The notes below the pieces were generated by a model. It worked only from the letters and a program-made list of their open reading frames with translations. It did not search any database and was not told the origin of the DNA. This document shows positions 51,331-58,479 of a DNA stretch of 64,000 bases, piece by piece. The stretch is from an uncultured Lachnospiraceae bacterium (GTDB taxonomy: Bacteria > Bacillota > Clostridia > Lachnospirales > Lachnospiraceae): the NCBI GenBank assembly GCA_947165025.1, contig CAMUYQ010000011.1:1-64000 (forward strand), in the 5' to 3' direction. The stretch's first letter is position 1. The number at the start of each line of letters is the position of its first letter. The position numbers and the translations under genes were made by a program.

Positions 51331-52187
51331 AATCCGTTGGCGTGATCGGACTCGGACTCATCGGAGGGTCGATGGCAAAGGCGATAAGAAGCCGTACATA
51401 CTCCAATGTTTACGGATATGATGCCGATGGGAAGGTTGTCGAAACAGCGATAAAGGACGGCACGCTTTCCGGAAAGCTGGAAGATCATTATGAGGAGACT
51501 GATCTTCTGATAGTTGCACTGTATCCTGCCGATGTTACAAGAGTGATACTTGAGACGGCACCGAAGCTGAAGAAGGGGTGCCTGATCGTTGACTGCACGG
51601 GCATCAAGAAGGCTGTCTGCGAAGAACTCTCAGGCAGGCTTTCCGACATGGGCCTTCACTTTATCGGCGGACATCCGATGGCCGGAAAAGAGGTCGCAGG
51701 GTATGCCAATTCGACCGAAGCCCTTTTTGACAATGCATCAATGATACTTTGCAGGGACGAAAATACCGATGAGAAGGCACTTTCCGACGCACATGATTTT
51801 TTCTTAAGACTCGGTTTCTCACAGGTTAAGATAACGACGCCGGAAGACCATGACAGGGTGATCGCATACACATCGCAGCTAGCGCACGTTGTTTCTTCCG
51901 CGTATATCAAGAGTTCAACGCTCGATAAGAGATACGGATTCTCCGCGGGCTCGTTCAAGGATATGACGAGAGTCGCAAAGCTTAACGAGGAGATGTGGGC
52001 GGACCTGTTCCTGGCAAACGATTCCGCACTTGTGTCCGAGATCGACAAGCTTGTGATGCACCTTATGGATTTTTCGAACGCGATAGATGCCCACGACCGC
52101 GACAGGCTTGTCTCGCTTCTTCGCGACGGAAGGATCAGAAAAGAAAACGACGAAAACACGGAAAAGAATGGATCTGCTGCTAAGTAA
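51327..52187 (+). CDS. tyrA: Prephenate dehydrogenase
   Basis: The 286-residue enzyme starts with the NAD-binding loop GLGLIGGSMAKAI and carries GGHPMAGKEVAGY with the catalytic-site His and TPEDHDRVIAYTSQLAHVVS. It oxidises and decarboxylates prephenate to 4-hydroxyphenylpyruvate for tyrosine. No chorismate mutase or ACT domain is attached, so the mutase must be elsewhere. Its start overlaps the DAHP synthase gene and its end overlaps aroA by 20 bases. Confidence 0.93.
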   Translation: MKSVGVIGLGLIGGSMAKAIRSRTYSNVYGYDADGKVVETAIKDGTLSGKLEDHYEETDLLIVALYPADVTRVILETAPKLKKGCLIVDCTGIKKAVCEELSGRLSDMGLHFIGGHPMAGKEVAGYANSTEALFDNASMILCRDENTDEKALSDAHDFFLRLGFSQVKITTPEDHDRVIAYTSQLAHVVSSAYIKSSTLDKRYGFSAGSFKDMTRVAKLNEEMWADLFLANDSALVSEIDKLVMHLMDFSNAIDAHDRDRLVSLLRDGRIRKENDENTEKNGSAAK

Positions 52188-53487
52188 AGGCACGGGCGGA
52201 GATAACCGCGCCGAGGCCATCTCTTCAAAATCATACGTTCACAGACTTCTCATCGCCGCATCCCTTTGCGACAAGGACATCACGGTCGACACCAACATCG
52301 TGTCAAAGGACATGGAAGCCACGATGCGAACCCTCGCCGCCCTCAAGGGGGCGAAAATCGCACCTCCGGCTTCAGACGTTCCCATTGAACTTGACTGCGG
52401 TGAGAGCGGATCGACAGCAAGGTTCATCCTTCCGCTGGCAGCATTCATTTCGGACAGCGCCGTTGTTACGGGAAGCGGAAAGCTTCCGGAGAGGCCGATG
52501 GGACCGCTGTGCGATGTTCTTCGCGCTGCAGGGGTAAGTGTGAGCGATGATCATCTTCCGATAGTGGTTTCGGGAAGGCCGCATGCAGGCAATTATTCGA
52601 TACCGGGAAATGTTTCTTCGCAGTTCATTTCGGGACTTCTGTTTATGCTGCCTCTTCTTGACGGCGATTCGACACTTACGATCGAGGGTGAGCTTGAATC
52701 GGCCGCATATGTCGACATGACGCTTGATGTTCTTGCAAAGTTCGGGATCACGGTAAGAAAGACCGCATCGGGATTTGAGATACCGGGAGGCCGAAAATAT
52801 TCATATCCGTCAGGTGAAGATAAGATACATATAAAAGCTGAAGGTGACTGGTCAAACGGTGCATATGTGTGTGCGATAGGATCGCTTGGATGCGGACGGT
52901 ATTTCGATACGTTTTCCATAAGTGGCCTTAATCCCGAAAGCATACAGGGAGACCGCGCCGCTGTTGATGTGATGAAAGAGTTCGGTATCGGAGTCGATGT
53001 TTTACGCGATGCCGGCGCGGATACAGCCGAATACGTCATAAAGGGAAGACCTCAAAAACCTGTTGATGTCGAGTGTTCGCAGATACCAGATCTTGTTCCG
53101 GCACTTGCGGTGCTTGCTGCATTTGCGGATGGGGACAGCGTTTTCAGGAACGTCTCAAGACTCAGGATGAAAGAGTGCGACAGGATAGAAGCCGTAAAGG
53201 ATATGCTTGGTGAGATCGGGATATCGGTTGACATAACTTCGGAGAACGGATCCGAGAACATGACCGTTTGCGGAAGAGGCGGTGATGTTTCTTTGCAACT
53301 GTCAGATGGTTCGGAACATATAACGATAGATTCGTTCAACGATCACCGCATAGCAATGGCTGCAGCCGCCATAGCATTTGCAGCGGATACACCTGTAATG
53401 ATAAGGGATGCGATGGCTGTTGATAAATCATATCCGGGATTTTACGATCTTGTTGAAAAGCTCGGAATGAGTGTAAGGAGAATGTAG
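52168..53487 (+). CDS. aroA: EPSP synthase (3-phosphoshikimate 1-carboxyvinyltransferase)
   Basis: The start is placed at ATG 52168 inside the tyrA end; a longer frame to 52087 lies wholly within tyrA and is unlikely. The 439-residue protein shows the shikimate-3-phosphate site KSYVHRLLIAASL, LDCGESGSTARFILPLAA, NVSSQFISGLLFMLP, EGDWSNGAY, VSRLRMKECDRIEA and FNDHRIAMAAA. It joins phosphoenolpyruvate to shikimate 3-phosphate. The glyphosate-site segment is CGESGSTARF, as in ordinary enzymes. Confidence 0.95.
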   Translation: MDLLLSKGTGGDNRAEAISSKSYVHRLLIAASLCDKDITVDTNIVSKDMEATMRTLAALKGAKIAPPASDVPIELDCGESGSTARFILPLAAFISDSAVVTGSGKLPERPMGPLCDVLRAAGVSVSDDHLPIVVSGRPHAGNYSIPGNVSSQFISGLLFMLPLLDGDSTLTIEGELESAAYVDMTLDVLAKFGITVRKTASGFEIPGGRKYSYPSGEDKIHIKAEGDWSNGAYVCAIGSLGCGRYFDTFSISGLNPESIQGDRAAVDVMKEFGIGVDVLRDAGADTAEYVIKGRPQKPVDVECSQIPDLVPALAVLAAFADGDSVFRNVSRLRMKECDRIEAVKDMLGEIGISVDITSENGSENMTVCGRGGDVSLQLSDGSEHITIDSFNDHRIAMAAAAIAFAADTPVMIRDAMAVDKSYPGFYDLVEKLGMSVRRM

Positions 53488-54552
53488 ATGTCATTTTCAC
53501 TCGGAGAAAAAGTAAAGATAACCGTATCGGGAGCCTCGCATTCCGAATCGATCGATGTTACCGTTGAAGGCCTGCCGAAGGGCTTTGCGGTTGATATGGA
53601 TGCCGTGAATGATTTTCTTAAAAGGCGTCAGGGCGGAAATGCCTCCTATACGACCGCGAGGAAGGAAAAGGATGAACCTGTCATCACGCAGGGGATCGAC
53701 GGAGGATGCCTTACGGGTGAGCCGCTTGTTGCAAAGTTTATAAATGCCAACGCAAAGAGCGGTGATTATAAGAAGATGCGGACTGTGCCGCGCCCGTCAC
53801 ACGCGGACTATGTGGCATATGTCAAATACAATGGTGAGATGGATATGTCCGGCGGCGGATTTTTCTCGGGAAGGATGACACTCCCGATGTGCTTTGCCGG
53901 AGCCGTCTGCATGCTGATATTAAAGGAGCGCGGGATAGAGATCCGCGCGCATATTGAGAGAGTCGGAGATGTTTGCGACGACCGGTTCGATCCTGTTTGT
54001 GGTGAGCCTGACAGGCTGGCGGATCATGTGCTTCCTGTTTTGTCTGCTTCTTCGGGGGACAAAATGGTCTCGCTCATGGAAGAGGTGAGCCGCGACGGCG
54101 ATTCGGTCGGAGGCTGTATAGAATGCAAAGTCACCGGTATCCCTGCAGGAGCCGGAGACCCGATATATACAAGCGTTGAGTCGGTGATATCATACGGGAT
54201 GTTCGGTATCCCCGCGATCAAAGGTATCGAGTTCGGCGAGGGATTCGGCGTATGTTCAGACCGTGGTTCTTTGAGCAACGACGGGTTCTGCATAAGAGAC
54301 GGAAAGGTGTCGTGCATCACGAACAACTCGGGCGGCATCCAGGGCGGCATCACGAACGGAATGCCGGTCATATTCCGTGTTGCGGTTAAGCCCACGCCGT
54401 CGATATACAAACCGCAGCGGTCGGTCAACCTTGAGACGATGGAAGAGTGCGAGCTCGTCATCGAAGGAAGACACGACTCGTGCATCGTGCCGCGCGTCGT
54501 GCCATGCGTAGAGGCGATGACAGCGCTGATGCTGATGGATATACTGTCTTAA
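53488..54552 (+). CDS. aroC: Chorismate synthase
   Basis: The 354-residue FMNH2-dependent enzyme makes chorismate from EPSP. Signatures include SGASHSESIDVTVEGLP, FLKRRQGGNASYTTARKEKD, PRPSHADYVAYVKY, GGGFFSGRMTLP and the late SLSNDGFCIRDGKVSC/NSGGIQGGITNG and GRHDSCIVPR. Its ATG directly follows the aroA stop, behind an AAGGAG site. An NADPH-FMN reductase must supply reduced flavin; several flavoproteins exist elsewhere in the window, but none is in this operon. Confidence 0.95.
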   Translation: MSFSLGEKVKITVSGASHSESIDVTVEGLPKGFAVDMDAVNDFLKRRQGGNASYTTARKEKDEPVITQGIDGGCLTGEPLVAKFINANAKSGDYKKMRTVPRPSHADYVAYVKYNGEMDMSGGGFFSGRMTLPMCFAGAVCMLILKERGIEIRAHIERVGDVCDDRFDPVCGEPDRLADHVLPVLSASSGDKMVSLMEEVSRDGDSVGGCIECKVTGIPAGAGDPIYTSVESVISYGMFGIPAIKGIEFGEGFGVCSDRGSLSNDGFCIRDGKVSCITNNSGGIQGGITNGMPVIFRVAVKPTPSIYKPQRSVNLETMEECELVIEGRHDSCIVPRVVPCVEAMTALMLMDILS

Positions 54553-54585
54553 TATGTATCAAGGCTGAATAAAACAAAAATCAAT

Positions 54586-56418
54586 ATGAGTACTTCAAAT
54601 TCAGAACCCCCAAAAATAAATAAGGGAATCCCTGATAACATCACATTGCACGGCCTTATCGGCGAGAAGCTTTCACACAGCTTCTCACCGCTTCTTCATG
54701 CGCGTTTTGCCGATTACGGGTATTCCCTGATGGAGATCGCGCGCGAGAGTATTGATGATTACTTCAAAGAGGCTCCGTTTGAAGGTGTGAACGTAACGAT
54801 CCCGTATAAAGAGACGGCGATGAAGTACTGCACTCCCGATGAGTGCGCGAAGGCTATAGGGTGCGTCAATACGCTTGTTAAGAGTGCAGACGGCGTCATG
54901 GGTTACAACACCGACACGTACGGTTTTGAATATATGGCAAAGCGTGCCGGGATCGATTTTAAAAATGCGAAGGTTACGGTGCTCGGAAGCGGCGGAACAT
55001 GCAGGACTGCTGCCTATACCGCATCAAGGCTCGGGGCAGCAGAGATCACCGTCGTATCAAGGCATCCTTCTGATATGGGGCTTAACTTAAAATGCCCCGT
55101 GACATATGTATCTTATGATGAGAGATTTGATGACTGCGATATACTTGTAAACACGACCCCCGTCGGGATGTTCCCGGATATTGTGAACATGCCGTCTGTC
55201 GAAGTTAACAATAAAGATAATTATGTCAACTTGTGTGCGGTCATCGATGTTATTTACAATCCGTTGAGAACACGACTTGTAAGCGCGGCAAAGAAGCGTG
55301 GCATCACTGCAACAGGCGGTCTTTCGATGCTCGTGGCCCAGGGATATTTCGCATCAAAGCTCTTTAAAGGAGAGGAGATAGGCACCGATCCCGTCGGTGA
55401 ACTTACCGAAGGCGAGACAGCGGGGCTTGAAGATGTGATCGATGAGATAACCCGTAAGGTCTCAAACGTTGTTCTTACAGGTATGCCCGCAAGCGGAAAA
55501 TCAACCATCGGAAGAATGCTTGCCAAAGAGCTGGGACTTGAGTTCACCGATACCGATGACATATTTGAAGAGGACAACGGTACTTCTCCGGGTGATTTTA
55601 TAAAAGAGCACGGTGAAAAAGAGTTCAGAAAGCTTGAGAAACTGGCTGTTGTAAAGGCAGCATCAAAAGGCGGAAGAGTGATCGCAACAGGCGGCGGTGT
55701 GATCCTTGATAAGGAGAACATGGATATTCTGTCGCTTAACGGAACGATAATATATCTTCACAGAAACCTTTCGGAGCTGTCATCAAAGGGAAGACCGCTG
55801 TCGGAGGGAAAAGAAAACCTGAAGGCTCTGTATTACAAAAGACTTCCCATCTATCTTTCCGAATGCGATATGATCGTGGATGTTAAGAAAAAGCCCGAAG
55901 ATGTGTGTGCTGAGGCACTCGATAGTTTACATAACTACAACATGCTTGACAAAGAAAAGAAAGCCGGATTCAGAGGTGATAAGATGAAGATTCTTGTTAT
56001 AAACGGCCCCAATCTCAATATGCTCGGTATCAGGGAACCTGATATTTATGGGAGAGAAACATACGATGACCTTATCAGGATGTGTAAAGAAAAGGCGGAT
56101 GAGTTAAATGTGGCGGTTGATTTTTACCAGAGTAATCACGAGGGAGATCTGGTTGACATAATTCAACAATCGTATGGGCGTATCGACGGTATCGTGATCA
56201 ATCCGGGTGCGTACACGCATACATCCGTTGCGATACTCGATGCATTAAAAACCGTCGGGATACCTGCGATAGAGGTGCATATTTCGGATGTTGCGTCACG
56301 CGAGGATTTCAGGCAGACGAGCTATATCCGCTCATACGTGAGCGATACTGTTATCGGTCAGGGACTTGCCGGGTATCTTACCGCGATCGAAAAGCTTGCT
56401 GATATTTCAGGCAAGTGA
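54586..56418 (+). CDS. aroE-aroK-aroQ: Trifunctional shikimate dehydrogenase, shikimate kinase and type II 3-dehydroquinase fusion
   Basis: The 610-residue protein joins three enzymes in order. Residues about 15-270 are AroE (GLIGEKLSHSFSPLLH, VNVTIPYKETAMK, LGSGGTCRTAAYTA). Residues about 300-455 are AroK (LTGMPASGKSTIGRM, DTDDIFEEDNG, IATGGGVILD). Residues 467-610 are AroQ (INGPNLNMLGIREPDIYG, FYQSNHEGDLVD, NPGAYTHTSVAI, VEVHISDVASREDFR). All catalytic segments look intact. An AGAGGTGAT site with ATG at 55984 inside the frame could also yield free AroQ. Only AroB is missing for the DAHP-to-chorismate steps in this window. Confidence 0.93.
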   Translation: MSTSNSEPPKINKGIPDNITLHGLIGEKLSHSFSPLLHARFADYGYSLMEIARESIDDYFKEAPFEGVNVTIPYKETAMKYCTPDECAKAIGCVNTLVKSADGVMGYNTDTYGFEYMAKRAGIDFKNAKVTVLGSGGTCRTAAYTASRLGAAEITVVSRHPSDMGLNLKCPVTYVSYDERFDDCDILVNTTPVGMFPDIVNMPSVEVNNKDNYVNLCAVIDVIYNPLRTRLVSAAKKRGITATGGLSMLVAQGYFASKLFKGEEIGTDPVGELTEGETAGLEDVIDEITRKVSNVVLTGMPASGKSTIGRMLAKELGLEFTDTDDIFEEDNGTSPGDFIKEHGEKEFRKLEKLAVVKAASKGGRVIATGGGVILDKENMDILSLNGTIIYLHRNLSELSSKGRPLSEGKENLKALYYKRLPIYLSECDMIVDVKKKPEDVCAEALDSLHNYNMLDKEKKAGFRGDKMKILVINGPNLNMLGIREPDIYGRETYDDLIRMCKEKADELNVAVDFYQSNHEGDLVDIIQQSYGRIDGIVINPGAYTHTSVAILDALKTVGIPAIEVHISDVASREDFRQTSYIRSYVSDTVIGQGLAGYLTAIEKLADISGK

Positions 56419-56787
56419 GTGATATTTCCTGCCTTCGGCAAGATCATTCTCAACTGTTGCAAACAGTTCATCAAGTGAGTCAAACCGCCGTTCGCTGCGG
56501 CTGAAATGAAGAAGAGTAACGCTGATCGTCTTATCATACAGATCACCGTTAAAATCATAGATATAAGTCTCGGCGCATACCCTGCCGTCATCTGAAACGG
56601 TAGGGCGTACGCCGAGATTTGTTATTCCGTACAGTTTCTTTCCGTCGACATCCACGGTGGAATAATAAACTCCGTGGGGGAGCGTCAGATCCTCTTGGGG
56701 AATGATATTAGCGGTAGGAGAGTCAAATCGCCTGCCGATGCGGTTTCCGGATATCACTTTACCTGTCAGGGTAACGGGAAGATTCAT
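56407..56787 (-). CDS. Stand-alone riboflavin kinase
   Basis: The 126-residue protein is the RFK domain alone (GNRIGRRFDSPTANI, LPHGVYYSTVDVDGKKLYGI, TNLGVRPTV, AETYIYDFNGDLYDK, FSRSERRFDSLDELF), without the FAD synthetase half found in RibF. It phosphorylates riboflavin to FMN, matching the transporter gene it overlaps by four bases. The end of the gene overlaps the end of the aro fusion gene on the opposite strand by 12 bases. Free FMN made here is the ligand of the upstream riboswitch. Confidence 0.9.
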   Translation of the reverse strand: MNLPVTLTGKVISGNRIGRRFDSPTANIIPQEDLTLPHGVYYSTVDVDGKKLYGITNLGVRPTVSDDGRVCAETYIYDFNGDLYDKTISVTLLHFSRSERRFDSLDELFATVENDLAEGRKYHSLA

Positions 56788-57455
56788 CCGAGAACTCCTA
56801 TAAGTGCCAGAAATGCGAGCACAAATGTTAAAAGCACTGCAAGTGAGAATATGAAAAATCCCACCGAGAACTTTGCTTTTGATGCCGAACCTTCAGGCTG
56901 GTCCACAAGATGCGACTTACGAAGCGCCGTAACAACGGGCTTGTAGAGAAGCAGTGTGATGCCTGCGTTTATACCGCCCTTTACGAGGTTAAAAGGCAGG
57001 AATACCGGAAGCATCATCTTCGCAACTTCAGCTCTTTCAACATGCATGTACATCGGCGTGATTATGTAGTTCCACAAAAGCATCGCGATAACCATGCAGA
57101 TTATGCTCAGGATGAGTCCTAGAACAGCTCCTTTTCGTGTCTTGTTTTTTCTATAATACCATGATACCGGAAGAACGAACGAGCATGTTGATATCACGTT
57201 CATGAGAAATCCGATCACACCGGTTGAACTTATCGTTATCATCTCTATGAAAGATACGAGCACCGAGATTATCACGCTTGCAAGCGGTCCGAACAGGAGG
57301 CCTGCGATAACGATAACGGCATCTTTCGGTTCGTAACTTAAAAATCCTGCTACATTGGGGATCACTCTTGAGATGACGACCGATACAAATGAGAGCGCCG
57401 TGAACATGGCGAGCACGGCAATGTGACGTGGGTTACTGAGATAGTTTTTCTTCAT
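56784..57455 (-). CDS. ribU: ECF transporter riboflavin-binding S component RibU
   Basis: The 223-residue membrane protein has six helices and the RibU pattern (HIAVLAMFTALSFVSVVISR, YEPKDAVIVIAGLLFGP, and KGGINAGITLLLYKPV near the end). With shared ECF ATPases it imports riboflavin. The GAAGGAGA site and ATG at 57455 decide the start. An FMN riboswitch immediately upstream confirms the substrate, and riboflavin kinase is encoded downstream. Confidence 0.93.
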   Translation of the reverse strand: MKKNYLSNPRHIAVLAMFTALSFVSVVISRVIPNVAGFLSYEPKDAVIVIAGLLFGPLASVIISVLVSFIEMITISSTGVIGFLMNVISTCSFVLPVSWYYRKNKTRKGAVLGLILSIICMVIAMLLWNYIITPMYMHVERAEVAKMMLPVFLPFNLVKGGINAGITLLLYKPVVTALRKSHLVDQPEGSASKAKFSVGFFIFSLAVLLTFVLAFLALIGVLG

Positions 57456-57464
57456 TTTGTTTTC

Positions 57465-57596
57465 TCCTTCTTTCATCCGGACTGTACCGTCGGTCCCGGA
57501 ATCTCACCGGATCTGCCGCACTTTATGCGGCTCGCGGACTTGTGTGCACCATGGCACATTTACCGCCGGTCGGGAATCGCACCCTGCCCTGAAGAA
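57465..57596 (-). promoter_or_regulatory. FMN riboswitch (RFN element) controlling ribU and riboflavin kinase
   Basis: On the minus strand the conserved RFN segments appear in order: CAGGGCAGGGTG, ATTCCCGACCGGCGGT, AAGTCCGCGAGCC, GATCCGGTGAGATTCCG and CCGACGGTACAGTCCGGATG. The closing P1 stem pairs TTCTTC (57596-57591) with GAAGGA (57470-57465), which is the ribosome site of ribU. FMN binding would therefore hide the site and block translation of the transporter and kinase. Confidence 0.95.
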
Positions 57597-57697
57597 TGTC
57601 ATGAGGTGGCATTTGCGAAGCAAATGACGGAGTCCTGATGACATGGCGACATCGACGGATGTCGATGTTGGTAATGGAATCCTCCACACGATAATGA

Positions 57698-57726
57698 ATT
57701 ATATTTTTTAGAATACAATATGTCAA
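57698..57726 (-). promoter_or_regulatory. Consensus promoter of the ribU operon
   Basis: On the minus strand TTGACA (57726-57721), 17 bases and TATAAT (57703-57698) form a perfect promoter. Transcripts would begin near 57690, giving a leader of about 235 bases with the aptamer. Two perfect hairpins precede the aptamer: ACATCGAC/GTCGATGT and CATTTGC/GCAAATG. Confidence 0.92.
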
Positions 57727-57757
57727 TACAACTTATTGATGAATTGATCATATTCAG

Positions 57758-57891
57758 CTCGAGAGATCGGGATTGTTTCCTCAAAAGCCTTGGAGCACGT
57801 CGTTACTTGACGAGGTTTTGTCGAGTCTAGTAACGTGACGTGTGGAAACGGAGCGAAAGCGCCTTTTGAGGAAATGTCCCGATCCCTCGAG
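57758..57891. repeat. 134-base near-perfect palindromic element
   Basis: A 30-base arm (57758-57787, starting CTCGAG) matches the reverse complement of 57863-57891 with very few differences. The 75 bases between also pair in part: CACGTC-GTTACT with AGTAACGTGACGTG, then CTTGAC with GTCGAG. The element could be a small mobile palindrome, a structured RNA, or a binding site. It sits between the ribU promoter and the 68-aa gene's terminator, and no frame inside looks coding. Confidence 0.7.
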
Positions 57892-57902
57892 CGTAAAGGA
57901 AA

Positions 57903-57937
57903 AAGGGTAAAAAAAGAGACCCGGCAAAGCCGGGCCC
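57903..57937 (-). terminator. Terminator of the 68-aa gene
   Basis: On the minus strand GGCCCGGC and GCCGGGTC (57936-57929 and 57925-57918) form an eight-pair stem with one G-U pair around a three-base loop, followed by TCTTTTTTTACCC. It supports the reality of the small gene just upstream. Confidence 0.9.
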
Positions 57938-57950
57938 CGTAAAGCGCTCT

Positions 57951-58157
57951 TTATGCGATATGCTTGAAAGCATGCGCCAGATTCGCGCCCGCCCAAACGA
58001 TGTCATATCCCGGCGCATATCTTCCGGTGCTGTCATCATGAACGGTGCAGCAGTGCTTGTCGCAGTCATTCAGCTTATCGAAACCGTCCATCATCTCACT
58101 GAATGATGCGAAGAACAGTGTTTCCTTTCCTCTCCGGGTAATGTAGAAATCTCTCAT
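57951..58157 (-). CDS. Small orphan protein, 68 aa
   Basis: An AGGGAGAA site precedes the ATG at 58157, a promoter lies at 58276-58303, and a strong terminator follows, so this is a genuine gene. The protein has no membrane helix or signal. Notable parts are DFYITRRGKETLFFASFSEM, a Cys pair with His (DKHCCTVHDD) and a C-terminal PGYDIVWAGANLAHAFKHIA. I do not recognise a family. The His/Cys cluster might bind metal. Its leader contains an unusual bulged hairpin. Confidence 0.7.
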   Translation of the reverse strand: MRDFYITRRGKETLFFASFSEMMDGFDKLNDCDKHCCTVHDDSTGRYAPGYDIVWAGANLAHAFKHIA

Positions 58158-58202
58158 CTTTTCTCCCTACCTTTCTTTATCTCCTCCCAAAACGTAGTAC
58201 AG

Positions 58203-58260
58203 ATCATATATGTAGCCGCGAAAACGTTTTCGTTTCAGGCTATACCCCAACATATATGAT
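58203..58260 (-). promoter_or_regulatory. Structured 5' leader element (unknown) before the 68-aa gene
   Basis: A ten-pair stem (ATCATATATG, 58203-58212, with CATATATGAT, 58251-58260) continues into TAGCC/GGCTA (58213-58217 with 58238-58242) with an eight-base bulge on one side (read as TTGGGGTA on the minus strand). It is capped by the perfect palindrome CGAAAACGTTTTCG (58219-58232). It lies between the promoter and the ATG of the 68-aa gene. It may be an RNA element; the palindrome alone also resembles a LacI/CcpA-type operator. Confidence 0.5.
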
Positions 58261-58275
58261 TTTCCCTGCAGAGAT

Positions 58276-58303
58276 ATGATACCATAGTCTTGGTAAAAGT
58301 CAA
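58276..58303 (-). promoter_or_regulatory. Promoter of the 68-aa gene
   Basis: On the minus strand TTGACT (58303-58298), 16 bases and TATCAT (58281-58276) give a plausible promoter with a leader of about 110 bases. The gap from here to the BMP lipoprotein gene (58304-58479) is AT-rich and holds only the divergent promoter; I see no purine riboswitch in it. Confidence 0.65.
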
Positions 58304-58385
58304 CAATTTCACACACTCAAAATTGTACTTCTTGACGAACAATAATAAATAACACATCGTACTTTTTATTTGTGCATTTTATTTA

Positions 58386-58414
58386 TTGACGAAACGAAAA
58401 TAACAATATATTGT
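58386..58414 (+). promoter_or_regulatory. Candidate promoter of the nucleoside transporter operon
   Basis: TTGACG (58386-58391), 17 bases and TATTGT (58409-58414) lie about 65 bases before the ATG at 58480. No terminator or aptamer is visible in the leader. Confidence 0.6.
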
Positions 58415-58479
58415 ATATGGGTACATTATTCATGGTCATATATTGTGACCGAGAGAAATCGTTTTCGGGAGGAAGATTT

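Noticed and set aside
50526..51488. 320-codon minus-strand frame over the DAHP synthase and tyrA genes
   Set aside because: Both plus-strand genes are unmistakable; the reverse frame is a low-complexity shadow.
58158..58479. Purine riboswitch before the nucleoside importer operon
   Set aside because: I looked for the conserved purine aptamer segments on both strands because the operon ends with xpt, but none is present.
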